Shown in pieces: positions 44,622 through 55,700 of a stretch of 64,000 nucleotides of DNA (positions are counted from its first letter, which is position 1; every line of letters starts with the position of its first letter). The stretch lies in the NCBI RefSeq assembly GCF_000271485.2, contig NZ_AKVN02000001.1:3807501-3871500 (forward strand). The letters are read 5' to 3'. Made by a program: the position numbers and the translations under genes. The notes beneath the pieces were generated by a model. It was not told the DNA's origin. It did not search any database and was given only the letters and a program-made list of their open reading frames with translations. The stretch is from Pelosinus fermentans DSM 17108. Its GTDB lineage: Bacteria > Bacillota > Negativicutes > DSM-13327.

Positions 44622-45671
44622 TTAGTATCCTACAGCCTTTGTTTTGACATTTCTGGCTTCTTCTTTATGCAGCATTTTACCAAGATATTGTGCCAGATCA
44701 ACAACACGGCAGGAGTATCCCCATTCATTGTCATACCATGCAAGAATTTTTGCTTTTCGCTTTTCAATAACCAATGTCGATAACGAATCTACAATGGCCG
44801 AGTGCCTGTTGCCCAAAAAGTCAACGGAAACGAGAGGTTGATCACAGTATTCCATAATACCTGTCATAGAATTTTCAGCGGCAGTACGCAAAGCATCATT
44901 GATCTTCTCAATGGTAACGTCCTGCTCCAGCTCAACAACTAAATCCACCAAGGATACATTTGGTACTGGAACACGTAGGGAAACTCCGTTTAACTTTCCC
45001 TTCAGCTCAGGAATTACAAGGCCAATTGCTTTTGCAGCTCCTGTTGATGTTGGAACTATCGATTGCATACAACCTCTTGATCGGCGCGGATCTTTATGAC
45101 TATTGTCCAAGCTTCGCTGGTCGGTGGTAAATGCATGAACGGTTGACATTAATCCATTGGTAATTCCAAAATTATCATGAATGACTTTGATAATAGGAGC
45201 CAAACAGTTTGTCGTACAAGATGCGTTAGAAACTATATGATGGACCTTAGGCAGATAAATATTTTCGTTAACTCCCAGAACAATGGTCGGTGTGGAGTCA
45301 CTAGCCGGTGCTGATATGATAACTTTTTTAGCACCATTTCTCAAATGAACTTCACAATCCTTACTAGAATTAAATTTCCCTGTAGATTCAATAACAATAT
45401 CGACTCCAAGTTTTCCCCAAGGAAGATTAGCAGGGTTGCGATCGGAAATAATTTTTATAGGATGTCCATCAATTATGATTTCATTTTCCGTTGCTTTAAT
45501 CTCTTTATTCAGTCTGCCATGTACTGAATCATATTCTAAAAGGCGTGCTGATGCAATGCTATCAGACGTACTATTAATAGCGACAACTTCTATATCCTCA
45601 TTTTGTAACGCCGCTCTTAGACACATTCTCCCAATGCGTCCAAAACCGTTAATTCCTATTTTTATTGTCAA
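44622..45671 (-). CDS. gap: Glyceraldehyde-3-phosphate dehydrogenase, type I
   Basis: 349 residues. The NAD-binding start is KIGINGFGRIGRMCLRA, and the catalytic Cys lies in HHIVSNASCTTNCLAPI. RGCMQSIVPTSTGAAKAIG and WYDNEWGYSCRVVDLA complete the family pattern. Start codon TTG at 45671, with GGGAGG 7 bases upstream. It may be a second, gluconeogenic GAPDH, since its neighbour is PEP carboxykinase and the glycolytic pgk/tpi genes are not next to it (inference). Confidence 0.95.
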   Translation of the reverse strand: MTIKIGINGFGRIGRMCLRAALQNEDIEVVAINSTSDSIASARLLEYDSVHGRLNKEIKATENEIIIDGHPIKIISDRNPANLPWGKLGVDIVIESTGKFNSSKDCEVHLRNGAKKVIISAPASDSTPTIVLGVNENIYLPKVHHIVSNASCTTNCLAPIIKVIHDNFGITNGLMSTVHAFTTDQRSLDNSHKDPRRSRGCMQSIVPTSTGAAKAIGLVIPELKGKLNGVSLRVPVPNVSLVDLVVELEQDVTIEKINDALRTAAENSMTGIMEYCDQPLVSVDFLGNRHSAIVDSLSTLVIEKRKAKILAWYDNEWGYSCRVVDLAQYLGKMLHKEEARNVKTKAVGY

Positions 45672-45721
45672 TGTTCTTCCTCCCTAAAATAATATACCCT
45701 TAAGCCGCAAGTCTCTTCCAT

Positions 45722-47302
45722 TTATTGCCCCTTAGGACCTGACTGAGCAATTCCCTCAGGAATATCTTCTAGAAACCTAGTAAAATTTTCAATAAATAAA
45801 GCTGCCAATTCTCTAGCTTGACGATCATAGGATGTAACATCGCTCCAAGTATTGCGAGGCTTAAGTATGGTATCTGGTACTCCAGGGCATGTATCAGGTA
45901 CATAAACATTAAAAATCGGATCTAGATCATAGGAAACATGATCCATGTGCCCTGCAATAGCTGCTGTCACCATCGCTCTAGTATAAGTTAAATTCATTCT
46001 TTTCCCTATGCCATAAGGTCCCCCTGACCACCCAGTATTAATCAAGAAAACCTTGGTATTCTGTTGTTCTAACTTTTCTCCCAGCATTTTTGCATAAACC
46101 AAAGGAGATAACGGGAGAAAAGGAGCACCAAAACAAGCAGAAAAAGTGGCTTCTGGTTTGGTAATACCTCTCTCTGTTCCCGCAAGCTTACTTGTATATC
46201 CTGACAGGAAATGGTACATAGCCTGTTCGTTATTTAACTTAGCAATCGGCGGTAATACTCCAAAAGCATCTGCCGTTAGAAATATTATGGTGCTAGGGTG
46301 CCCTCCCACGCCTGGAACTACAACATTATCAATATAATGAACAGGGTAAGCAGCACGAGTATTTTCGGTAAAATCTGCACTATCGTAATTTGCCGCACGA
46401 CTTTCTTCATCCACAACTACATTCTCTAACACTGTGCCAAAACGAATAGCGTCCCAAATCTGTGGCTCATTTTCCTGGCTCAGTTTAATGCACTTAGCAT
46501 AACACCCGCCCTCAATATTAAAAATCCCCTGGTTACTCCAGCCATGCTCATCATCCCCGATCAGACGACGATTATGATCAGCCGACAACGTAGTCTTACC
46601 AGTTCCGCTCAGACCAAAAAACAGTGCAGTATCTCCTGTTTCCCCCATATTAGCGGAGCAATGCATCGAAAGAATACCTTGCTTAGGCAGCAAATAATTC
46701 ATGACCGTAAAAATAGCTTTTTTCATTTCACCAGCATAATGGGTTCCCCCAATTAATAGTATCCTCTGCTCAAGGTTCAAAACAATAAAAGCTTCGGAAT
46801 TTGTACCATCGATTTCCGGTACCGCTGTAAAGTTAGGTAGGCAAATCACCATGAAATCAGGATTTCCCGCTTCCTGCAATGGCTCAGGACGAATAAAGAG
46901 TTGATGAACAAAAAGATTTTGCCAAGCAAATTCATTAATAAATTGTACCTTTACCTGATGTTCTTCATCAGCTCCTGCATATCCACTAAATGTAAAGATT
47001 TCTCGATGTTGTAAGTATCCCATCATTCGGTTATATAGCTGGAAAAACTGTTGACCGCTAAAAGCTTTATTGTTGTACCAGGCAATATCATTATGCACGG
47101 TAGGCGAATCCACAATAAATTTATCATTAGGCGAACGTCCAGTATATTTGCCAGTAGTAACTCGCAACGCTCCTGCAGAAGTAAGCTGCCCCTCATTCCG
47201 GCTAATTGCTTTTTCTATCAGCTGCGCCGGCGACAGATTGTGATATACTTTACTGGCTACCTCTGTAATATCGAGGTATTTATTTTCTCTTATTTTCTCC
47301 AT
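45722..47302 (-). CDS. pckA: Phosphoenolpyruvate carboxykinase (ATP)
   Basis: About 526 residues. Converts oxaloacetate and ATP to PEP, CO2 and [23 protein letters not shown] is the N-terminal substrate region, [18 protein letters not shown] the nucleotide-binding loop, LIGDDEHGW the metal site, [17 protein letters not shown] the oxaloacetate-binding region. ATG 47302 has GGGAGG upstream; an earlier frame start at 47335 lacks support. It sits 50 bases upstream of GAPDH, in the same direction, which suits a gluconeogenic pair. Confidence 0.96.
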   Translation of the reverse strand: MEKIRENKYLDITEVASKVYHNLSPAQLIEKAISRNEGQLTSAGALRVTTGKYTGRSPNDKFIVDSPTVHNDIAWYNNKAFSGQQFFQLYNRMMGYLQHREIFTFSGYAGADEEHQVKVQFINEFAWQNLFVHQLFIRPEPLQEAGNPDFMVICLPNFTAVPEIDGTNSEAFIVLNLEQRILLIGGTHYAGEMKKAIFTVMNYLLPKQGILSMHCSANMGETGDTALFFGLSGTGKTTLSADHNRRLIGDDEHGWSNQGIFNIEGGCYAKCIKLSQENEPQIWDAIRFGTVLENVVVDEESRAANYDSADFTENTRAAYPVHYIDNVVVPGVGGHPSTIIFLTADAFGVLPPIAKLNNEQAMYHFLSGYTSKLAGTERGITKPEATFSACFGAPFLPLSPLVYAKMLGEKLEQQNTKVFLINTGWSGGPYGIGKRMNLTYTRAMVTAAIAGHMDHVSYDLDPIFNVYVPDTCPGVPDTILKPRNTWSDVTSYDRQARELAALFIENFTRFLEDIPEGIAQSGPKGQ

Positions 47303-47411
47303 AAGTACCTCCCTATGCATTTGTTTTGTATACATTGCACATTATACCATATGATGGGACAAAAAACATCCCACTATTATATTTATTTGCTCTAAAATTG
47401 TTTAAATAATG

Positions 47412-47458
47412 TAAAGCGGCAGTCATTATCACAGATGTATATAATGACTGCCGCTTTA
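47412..47458. terminator. Perfect 18-bp hairpin upstream of pckA
   Basis: TAAAGCGGCAGTCATTAT and its complement ATAATGACTGCCGCTTTA flank an 11-base centre. It lies between the transposase region and pckA. Plausibly terminates read-through from the transposase side. Confidence 0.5.
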
Positions 47459-47625
47459 TTGCTTCTATCGTTTATGCTTTACAGTATGAAGCAACATTCC
47501 TATCCCATGTTTTTATTCATAGTGCATTCTTGGTTATCTTGCCATCCTTCTCACCTGTTAATCTGAACTCGCAGGGAACTCGCAGTCGAGTAGAGGCAGA
47601 CCTCACGATCTAGCCCCCCTCACGC

Positions 47626-47652
47626 AACTCGCAGGGACGGTTCTATCGAGTT
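47626..47652. repeat. REP-like element at the 3' end of the transposase gene
   Basis: AACTCGCAGGGACGGTTCTATCGAGTT: AACTC/GAGTT ends around a GGGACGGTTC core. It overlaps the transposase stop codon. A near copy in inverted orientation lies at 48453-48479. A partial direct copy (AACTCGCAGGGAACTCGCAG) precedes it at about 47566. Confidence 0.7.
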
Positions 47653-48412
47653 ACGCTTTGGAAATTACAGTTTGACTCATACCTGTCACTCTTGCTATTT
47701 GCCGCGTTGACACACCGTCTACTTCCTTCATTCTTCTTATTATCGCATCGCGTTTTATTCTTTCCATGTTTTGCAATTCGGTAGGCATCTTAACATTTGC
47801 ATACTTTTGTATCATTTTCTTGGTGTCTTCATCTGTTATTCTTTTTACTTCCTTCATTTCAATACAATTATCATCAGCTTGTTCATTCATATACTTTTTA
47901 AAACTGCTGATAGATTTTTCACGCTCTTCAGCGAAAATATCTAATATGAAACCAGTCTCAATGATTTTATTCTGACCTATGTATTCAGCATAACTGCTCC
48001 ACTTATAATCAACTACACTTTTCTCTTTTCCAGCTTTTATTGGATTTTGATGAATATATCGCAATACTGTCAGTAAATATTCATCCGTTTCCACAACTTC
48101 ACTTTTAAATCGATCTTGAAATAAGTGACCAACTCGATCATATTTACGATTGTACCACCCTACATAGCTTACACCGATTCTCTTCATAGTGTGTCCGATT
48201 GGCTCTTTACCTTCCTTGATCAGCAAGTGGATATGATTATCCATTAAACAATATCCATATACAATATAGCTGGCAACTTTTTTATAATATTGTAAATATC
48301 CTATAAACTTTTCTCGATCTTCATCATCCTCAAATATGACTTGTTTATTGATTCCCCTTATAATAATGTGATAGATTCCACTTTCGCTCCTTTGTCGCGC
48401 TTGTCTGGACAT
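47651..48412 (-). CDS. REP-associated tyrosine transposase (IS200-like Y1 family)
   Basis: About 253 residues of the RAYT type. SGIYHIIIRGINKQVIFEDD opens the Y1_Tnp domain, GYCLMDNHIHLLI carries the HUH metal site, and RYIHQNPIKAGKEKSV with the following YKWSSYAEY completes the family pattern. A C-terminal HTH (TRQIARVTGMSQTVISKA) probably binds DNA. The REP-like repeats at both ends (47626-47652, 48453-48479) are its expected targets. ATG 48412 has GAGGTG upstream. Confidence 0.9.
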   Translation of the reverse strand: MSRQARQRSESGIYHIIIRGINKQVIFEDDEDREKFIGYLQYYKKVASYIVYGYCLMDNHIHLLIKEGKEPIGHTMKRIGVSYVGWYNRKYDRVGHLFQDRFKSEVVETDEYLLTVLRYIHQNPIKAGKEKSVVDYKWSSYAEYIGQNKIIETGFILDIFAEEREKSISSFKKYMNEQADDNCIEMKEVKRITDEDTKKMIQKYANVKMPTELQNMERIKRDAIIRRMKEVDGVSTRQIARVTGMSQTVISKA

Positions 48413-48452
48413 TTTTATCACCTCATTGATATTCTATCACTTCTTTCTTTTA

Positions 48453-48479
48453 AACTCAATAGAACCGTCCCTTTGAGTT
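48453..48479. repeat. REP-like element upstream of the transposase gene
   Basis: AACTCAATAGAACCGTCCCTTTGAGTT, an inverted near-copy of the element at 47626-47652. Together they bracket the transposase gene. Confidence 0.7.
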
Positions 48480-48836
48480 TATGGTGCAGCTAAAGCATTG
48501 CAGTTTATCCCTATGGCACTGCAAAGAAATATTACTTTACAAACATTTTGTAATTTCATCATAAACACCCTCGCATCTCTTATCAAAAATAACTATAGTA
48601 ATGTAGTACAGGGCCTGCATCACCCAATGTTTTGTTTCCAATCGCAACTGTTAAGCTTTTTTTGCATTTATCATCTTTGTTGAATACCATATCAAAATCA
48701 ATTATTAATTGAATGTAAATTATCATTTTTAAAAACCATTATGACTTGTTTCTTTAAATTTTTGACACTAATGAATTACATTCTATTTTTTATAAATTCC
48801 AATATTATTATAATATAACATTTTAAGGAAATTTGC

Positions 48837-48975
48837 CTATACCAAAAGATATAGATTTCAAAGAAATTTCAAAGTTTTTTTATGTATGAACCTTGTATTA
48901 TAAGGCTTCTTGTAGAATTTTGTTATAAAAGTAAGATCCCATGACTATTTGCCTAGTCATGGGATCTTACTTTTG
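48837..48975 (+). repeat. Direct repeat A flanking the CDI-type locus, with terminator hairpin
   Basis: About 135 bases closely matching 61441-61575: both run CTATA(C/T)CAAAAG(A/G)TATAG, ATTTCAAAGAAATTTCAAAG, T7, then a hairpin with arms containing ATCCCATGACT and AGTCATGGGAT. In this copy the stem is 20 bp (AAAGTAAGATCCCATGACTA) and is followed by TTTTGTTTTATC. The rest of 48480-49348 is AT-rich with a REP-like element at 49165 and no convincing gene. Confidence 0.85.
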
Positions 48976-49164
48976 TTTTATCTTTATGATAATTCTTAAA
49001 GATAAAAGTTTGGAATAAAGCCGAAGGATTCTATCGACAGTGAAGTAGTTTTATGAACGCTTCCATAATTTTTAATTTATACCGCTAGTCTCCTTATTTC
49101 TTTATATAAAAATTTATCGTTTAACTGCTACCGGGACATTCTCACCTGTTCCTTTGTATTTCAG

Positions 49165-49191
49165 AGAGTCACCGAACCGTCCCCTGACTCT
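49165..49191. repeat. REP-like element with GAACCGTCCC core
   Basis: AGAGTCA and TGACTCT bracket CC-GAACCGTCCC-C: the same core as the elements flanking the transposase but with a different outer palindrome. Confidence 0.5.
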
Positions 49192-49348
49192 TTCACACCT
49201 GTCCCCCTGTCCCTTTGGGGGTAGTTGTCCGTTTTGTGGAGGGAATGAGTCGAGGCCATTCTGATTCACGAGATTTGATTTTCATGGATTATCAATAGGT
49301 AATATTATCCAGATTAATTTTGATCACGAGATGACACTTGAGATGAAA

Positions 49349-49390
49349 AGAGCGGTCAGCGGATTTTTTACGTCCACTAACCTCTCTTTT
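49349..49390. terminator. Terminator after the immunity gene
   Basis: AGAGCGGTCAGCGGA...TCCACTAACCTCTCT stem with a T run on the plus side and TTTTC on the minus side, directly after the immunity stop codon. Confidence 0.7.
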
Positions 49391-49391
49391 T

Positions 49392-49742
49392 TTAATCTTC
49401 AAACTTTAGATTTCCCTTTTCCCACTCGGACAAAGTCATTTCTGCATTAAATGCAATTGTTCCTCTGCCAGCCGCCAGTTCCTGCAAAACCTCTTTCGCT
49501 TGTTCTGGCAATATTGGAATTAAAGTAAATGCTGTAGTCAATCTTACATTTGCACTTGGATGTTCTAGAAAAGGGCTTAATTTTTCAAGCCCATAATTAG
49601 GATTCTCCTTCAAATCACGTCTAATCCCCTGAATTATTCGATATTGTTTATTTCCTGTTTTAGAGTCTCCTCGTTTTATAGAGTCTTCTTGCTTCAAGCA
49701 TGCCCCTATAAACTCTTCCAGAATCTTCTCTAATACTCTCAT
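49392..49742 (-). CDS. cdiI: DUF2019-like immunity protein
   Basis: 116 residues. The middle and C-terminal part (GLEKLSPFLEHPSANVRLTT, AFTLIPILPEQAKEVLQELA, FNAEMTLSEWEKGNL) is HEAT-repeat-like and matches DUF2019, a domain frequently encoded just after polymorphic toxins. ATG 49742 has AGGAGG 7 bases upstream, 16 bases after the TpsA stop, so the frame's earlier start inside the toxin gene is not used. It most likely binds and blocks the C-terminal nuclease of the giant TpsA in the cytoplasm of the producer (inference from position and family). Confidence 0.82.
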   Translation of the reverse strand: MRVLEKILEEFIGACLKQEDSIKRGDSKTGNKQYRIIQGIRRDLKENPNYGLEKLSPFLEHPSANVRLTTAFTLIPILPEQAKEVLQELAAGRGTIAFNAEMTLSEWEKGNLKFED

Positions 49743-49758
49743 AATTCGTCCTCCTAAA

Positions 49759-52700
49759 TTATTCAAACGATTTAAAAATCCACCTACCATTTTCATTAAC
49801 TACATTTCCAAATTTTCTTAAATAATTCATCCCAAACTCAAATTGCTCTTGAAAACTCTTATTTGCAAGCCAATCTCTTACTGTCAATCCTTTTGTGAAA
49901 TCAGGCTTACTTGAATAAAATGCGCTAATTTCACTATGATAACTTCCTTTACCAGATTGCAATGCAATGATGTTTTCCACAGAATTTATTTCTTCCGCCG
50001 CAAAACCTGCTCTTTTTGCATTCTGCTGAGCTTGTTCTACTATGTGGTGCCATTGATTTCCTGCCCCAGGAGATCCAAGAAAAGCTTTCAACTCCTTAAA
50101 TGTTTTAAAACTTCCTCCACCAATGGAACTTGCAATACTCTCTTGAATTTCTTTGTTCAATCCCAATTGTTTTTCTACTTCAGCTGCTAATAACTGTGCA
50201 TTGCTAGGATCATTGGGGTCAATTCCTTGTGCTTGTAAAGAACGTTCTGCCCAAAATAATGAATTCTCAGTTTCTGTTTTTACTAGCCATGCTGTATATG
50301 GATTATTGATGTTCACTACTTCCGTTGATAAATCAGGAAATAAGGAAGTCTTACTACCATCCATGTTATATCCAAGATCTTCTCCCATTTTGACCCATTT
50401 ATCAATTTGTTCGTCAGATATCTTATTCCATTTTTCTTTTATGGCAGCAGTCTCTTCATCATTTTTGCTATTGCTTAACTCGATAAGCATTTGCTGATAC
50501 TGCTGTTTTTCTAGCGCTATCTGCACAGAACCAAAGTCTATTATTACTGCTTCTATGTGATTATCTGCTAGCCACTGTTTATTTTGTTCTTTATCTTTGT
50601 CTGCCCAATAATTCGTTACTTCATTTACAGTCGCGTTATATTCTTCCTGAGTGATGCTCCCATCTTCTAGTTTTTCTTTTAGTTCTTTCAATTGTGCCTG
50701 ATATTCCGCATATTGCTCATGACTCAAGAAGTTATTCTTCGTCTCACTAATTGCTACACTGATTCCCGTTCCTACATTACCACCTACTACTTTAGCAGCG
50801 GCTGCACCTACAACCGCACTAGCCCATTGTAGTAATGCTGGATTTTTTATATTGGCTAATTCCTTCATCACAAGTTGTGTTATACCACCACTGGCAGCGC
50901 CTGACAAGAAGTCTCCGCCACCTAGTTTAGCCATTAACCCACCCACGAAGAAGTCGATTGCAGCTTTTTCAGAGCTACCTTCTTTTAATTTAAGATCGCC
51001 AACGGCTTTAAATACTTCTTGACCAAATACGTTAGCTAGTTCTTGCTGTTCTTGAACAGTCTTTTTGTCAAAGATCTTACCTAACACATTCAAAGAATTA
51101 TTCGTATCACGACTGAGGTTAGATAAATCCTGATTAGGATTACTACGGATTTCAATCGTACCTGGAGAAATAGCTGATTTTGTTGTGCTATCGGCATCAC
51201 CTGATGCTGTTCCACCAATATTTGGCGTTAAGCCAGCATCCTTTTTCTCAGCGTCTTTTCTAGTATTAAGATTGACTCCAACGCTGCTTGCGCTGTACTC
51301 TGCCTTATTTTGGATATCCGAATAAGTAAGAGTATAGGTAGAGAGCTTATTCTTATCTGATGGCGCCTCAATGACCGCACCTTTCAGGTCGGTGTTCTTA
51401 CCAACGTGGATATCGAAACCGCCTTCACCAGCATGGATACCTGCTTGTTCGGTAACGCTGGCATAGGTGGAATCTGTTTTGCCCTTGCTTACTGAGCCTG
51501 TTATACCGCCTTTAGGGCCAGTGGTAAAGCCGAATCCACTGCTGTGATTCTTCGAGGTATAGTCGTCTGTATCCTGCTTGCTGACGAGGTTTAGATTCCC
51601 ATCAATATCAGCTACTACTTTATCACCACTTACTTGTGAACCAATGATATTGGTATCTTTACCTGATTTAATCGTTAAGGTTTCATTGGCATCAATGATG
51701 CTTGCCGTATTGGTGGTAGCATTTTCATTTTCTTTGCCACTTCCTTTGCTCACATTGCCAAAGAAGCCGCTTCCTATAGCACCGCCTACAGACCAAGAAG
51801 ATGAACTCGTATTCGTGGTTGTCTGCTGTTTGTTTTCTGCCGCACCAATGTTAACATTTTCTGCTGCATCTAATGTGATATTCTCTCCATTGATATTCGT
51901 TCCTTTAAGGTTCACATCACCTTCTGTAGCTTTTATGGTGACATCTCCACCGGCATTCACATTAGAAGTATTAACGGTTTCTGTATGTACCGTTTCCTCT
52001 GAAGTCATTTTGCTGCTGCCAATACTGACACTGACAGACACACCTTTTTTTAGGTTTTCCTTTGACATACCATTATCAAGTTGATCATTAATTTTATCTA
52101 GATCTTTGAAAGCCTTATAGTCATAAAGAGCTTTTAGTCGTTCATCTTCTACTTGTCCTGAGCGCTTGATATTGTTATAAGCACTTGTAGCAGTATTAAC
52201 AATACCTCCGCCCAATGACACACTAAGACCAGTTTGTTTAAATTCATACTTGGTTTTACTATCATAGGTATCAATTGTGTTGTCAATGGTAACCTCTTTC
52301 CCAGTGATACTTAAGTCTTTACCGCTGACAAAGGTCGTCCCTTCGCTATTTACTTTTTCTCCTGCTTTAACGGAAATATTACCATCAATGGATCCGATGG
52401 TACTGCCAACTTGACCTAAGATTTGTTCATTGGTAGTAGTCTTCGTACTTTGACTGCCAATAGTGAGGCCAAGGCCGCCGCCACTAAAGAGGCCGGATTT
52501 TTTTGTATAGGAATAGTGTTCTGAAGTGCCTGTTTCTGCTGCACTTAGAATATTTACATCTTCTTTTGCCGATAAGGATACATCCTCTGTACCTACTACG
52601 CTGCTTGCTTGTACTGTTAAATCACTATTCTTGGAGTTAATTGACACGCTATTGCCAGAAATAGTACTGCCACTAACTTCATTCACAATGGTATGATCCC

Positions 52701-55700
52701 GCTTTTCGGTGACCTTTTTCGAAAAGGTACTTTTCTTTACTTTACGTGATTCTGTTAACGTTTCATGACGTTCTGTATCTTCTTGTATTACAATCTCATT
52801 ATCAGCAGTAATATCTACTTTACCATTCTTACTAATTACACTGCTGCCTTCAATAAGAATATTACCTTTACTGCTGTCATTGTTCACCATTGCATTTGAA
52901 TCTGCAGTGCTAGGTCCAGCCTTGATGATTATATCATTGTTCGCATTCAATTGACTCCCAACAATGGTTTCATCGTCTGTTCGAGTCCGATTATAATTAC
53001 GGTTATTCCCCTTGGAATAATAGGACTCTATTTCGTCCTTAACTGCCGTTACACTGATGTTACCACCAGCAGTTAGATTTGCATCATTTCCCGCATCTAC
53101 TTGTATACCTTTTACTACAACATCATTCTGGGCTGATAGATCTACATTTTTTCCTGCTTTTATGTCAGTCGTATGATTCTTAGTCGCCTGTTTGGAATAG
53201 TCTATCGTCGGTGAGTAATAATTTACATTGTTATCCTGAAAAGCCATTTCAGTATTTGAAAGTCCTGCGGTTTCTAATGCTAATGTTCTATTGAAAATAG
53301 AAGAACCATGTGCTTGAATGTTAGAAGTATCCTGTGTGGAAGTCACAGTAAGATCGTGTTTGGCATCAATATCAATATTTTGAGCAGCGCTAATCTGTGC
53401 TCCACGTATATTAATATCGTTGCCTTTAAGTGTCATATCACTTCCAGAATCAATATGGCTTGCTATGTTTGTTATTTTATCATAAGCAATATTTTCACTT
53501 TGGTAATACCTAGATCCTGCCATTACAGCAGATCCACTTTCTTTATTTTCTACACTGCTGATCTCTAAGGTATCACCTGCGGATATATCTACAGCTTTTC
53601 CTGCCTTGATCTGAGCACCTTGCAGGGTAACATCCTGTTGTGCAGTAATCGTCAGATTGTCGCCTGCTTTTATGGAGCTTGTGATATTGGTTATCTTCTC
53701 AGAAGAAACGTTAAGACCATCTAACATTGTCTGTAGCCCCTGTTGATGCTCTACGCTTGTGACCTTTACATCCCTTCCAGCCTCTAACTCAATCCCTTTG
53801 CCTGAAGATACTTGTGCTCCAGTAATCAAAAGATCTCGATCCGCTTTTACAACAAGACCATCTGTAGCGGCAATTGTTCCGGTCTGGTTTACCATGGTAG
53901 TGTTTATCGGTCCAGCATTTACAGCAGAAACAAGGGTTTCATTGATAATGTCCCGTTTCGCAGTAAGATTCAGTTGACCGCCGGTAATTGTACCGCTTTG
54001 ATTGATAATATCTTGAGCAGCGGTGAGTTTCGTAGTATTGCCACCATCAATTACTCCACCACGGTTTATGATATTTTCAGCAGTGATATCGCTTTTCGTA
54101 GTACCATGAACAACACCACTATTGGTAAAATCGTCCGTAGCAGTAATATTGACTGTCTCTCCTATAATCAATGCACCTGAAGGCTGCAAGTTCGTTTGGT
54201 TAACTTGAGAGAGATAAACGACGGGAACTAATACCTTTTGTCCCTCTACTTCTTTTTCTACTAGCCATACCATATCAGAAGTTAATTGTCTCACCTGTTC
54301 GGAAGTCAGAGCAACACCAACCTGAAGATTAAACTGTTGTGCAAAAGCTACCCCATTTGTCATGAGGGTCTTATATTCTTCTTCTGCCGAAGTATTGGCA
54401 TTTAAACTGCTAAGTCCCGTAAGGTTAGCAATTTGTTCTCGAACCAATTTTTGTTCATAAAAGCCATCCCCCAGCCGTTTTTGAGTTTCCTCTGGCTTGA
54501 GCCCAAGACTATTTAGCATATAATCACTGGAAATAAAGCTAGTATAACTGGTAAAGCGAGAATTGGTTTCGATTAATGGTTTGTTTCCAGGTTCTTTATG
54601 TATGGTATAAAGAGCATTGGACGGCAGACTAAGAGAAGGATTGCCGATGCCGCTATTCAAAGCAAGTTGCTCATTGCTTTGTCCTGGAGTTAAAGGTGTT
54701 GCAGTGGTATTTCCAACTGCGATATTTGCCTGTGGTGCTAGACCTGGGTTAACACTAGGGGCTAAATCAGTATTCTTATTTGCTTCGAGGGTCGTAGTCG
54801 CCATATCACCGATAGGAGCACCGTCTGGTTGGATAGTCTGGTTGTTAATGGTTTTTGCTTGGATCGTTACTCCTTGGCTACCACCATATAAAGAAATGAA
54901 ACCTGGTAATTGTTCGGTCGTTTCAGTGTGCGTTGGAATTGTCTCATTGGTGTAACGGTCCACACCAACTGTACCTGGATATTCATTCTCCATTCCACTT
55001 GACCCCGAAGACTCCTTCCTATAGAAGTGCTTTCGATATACTATTTTTCCATCATAGTAAGTTACTCGAGTACTTCCTACCGCAGTATTATTAACAGTAC
55101 CAGCTACAGTATCTAACACCCCCTTGGCTAAGATCCAGCTCATCTCATTATTCACGGTACTTGCTCGCAACGTCATATTGCGCCCCGATAGAATTTTTCC
55201 AACTGGAGAATCTTTCGTTACCAACGTTTCCATTACGGTTTCTGTACCTACCTGGTCTTTACTAACATATGTCACCCTTATAGGGGCCTCATCACTATAA
55301 TCATAATACGCAGGAAGAAGACTATCCTCCATGTGATTTTTACTATAACCGCCATTATTCGGAATGGACGCTGTTTCATGAGTTGTATTCGTATAAACTA
55401 CGACTTGCTCGGTAACAAATTCTCGTTTCTTATTTGTAATTTCATCCGCATTAATACTGATGTCCTTTTCCGCTTCAATATTGGCCGATTGGTTCAGAAC
55501 TGTGCCCGTGCGATTATCATACTCACCAATTCCATTTTCATCTTTACTACCTGCAATTACAATGTCACCCATACTGTAAATACTGGCATCATCTTTATTC
55601 TCTAATGCAGTGCCTGCATAAAGATTCATATTTCCCGTAGTTGCCAGCAAAGCAGACGCACCTTCGTTAGAGATATGATCTGCTGTTATAGTCAGATTAT

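Noticed and set aside
48498-48683. 61-codon plus-strand frame after the transposase
   Set aside because: No ribosome site, low-complexity AT-rich DNA and no recognisable motif.
51578-52084. 168-codon plus-strand frame opposite the giant exoprotein
   Set aside because: Ser/Thr/Pro-rich antisense of beta-helix repeats, without a ribosome site.
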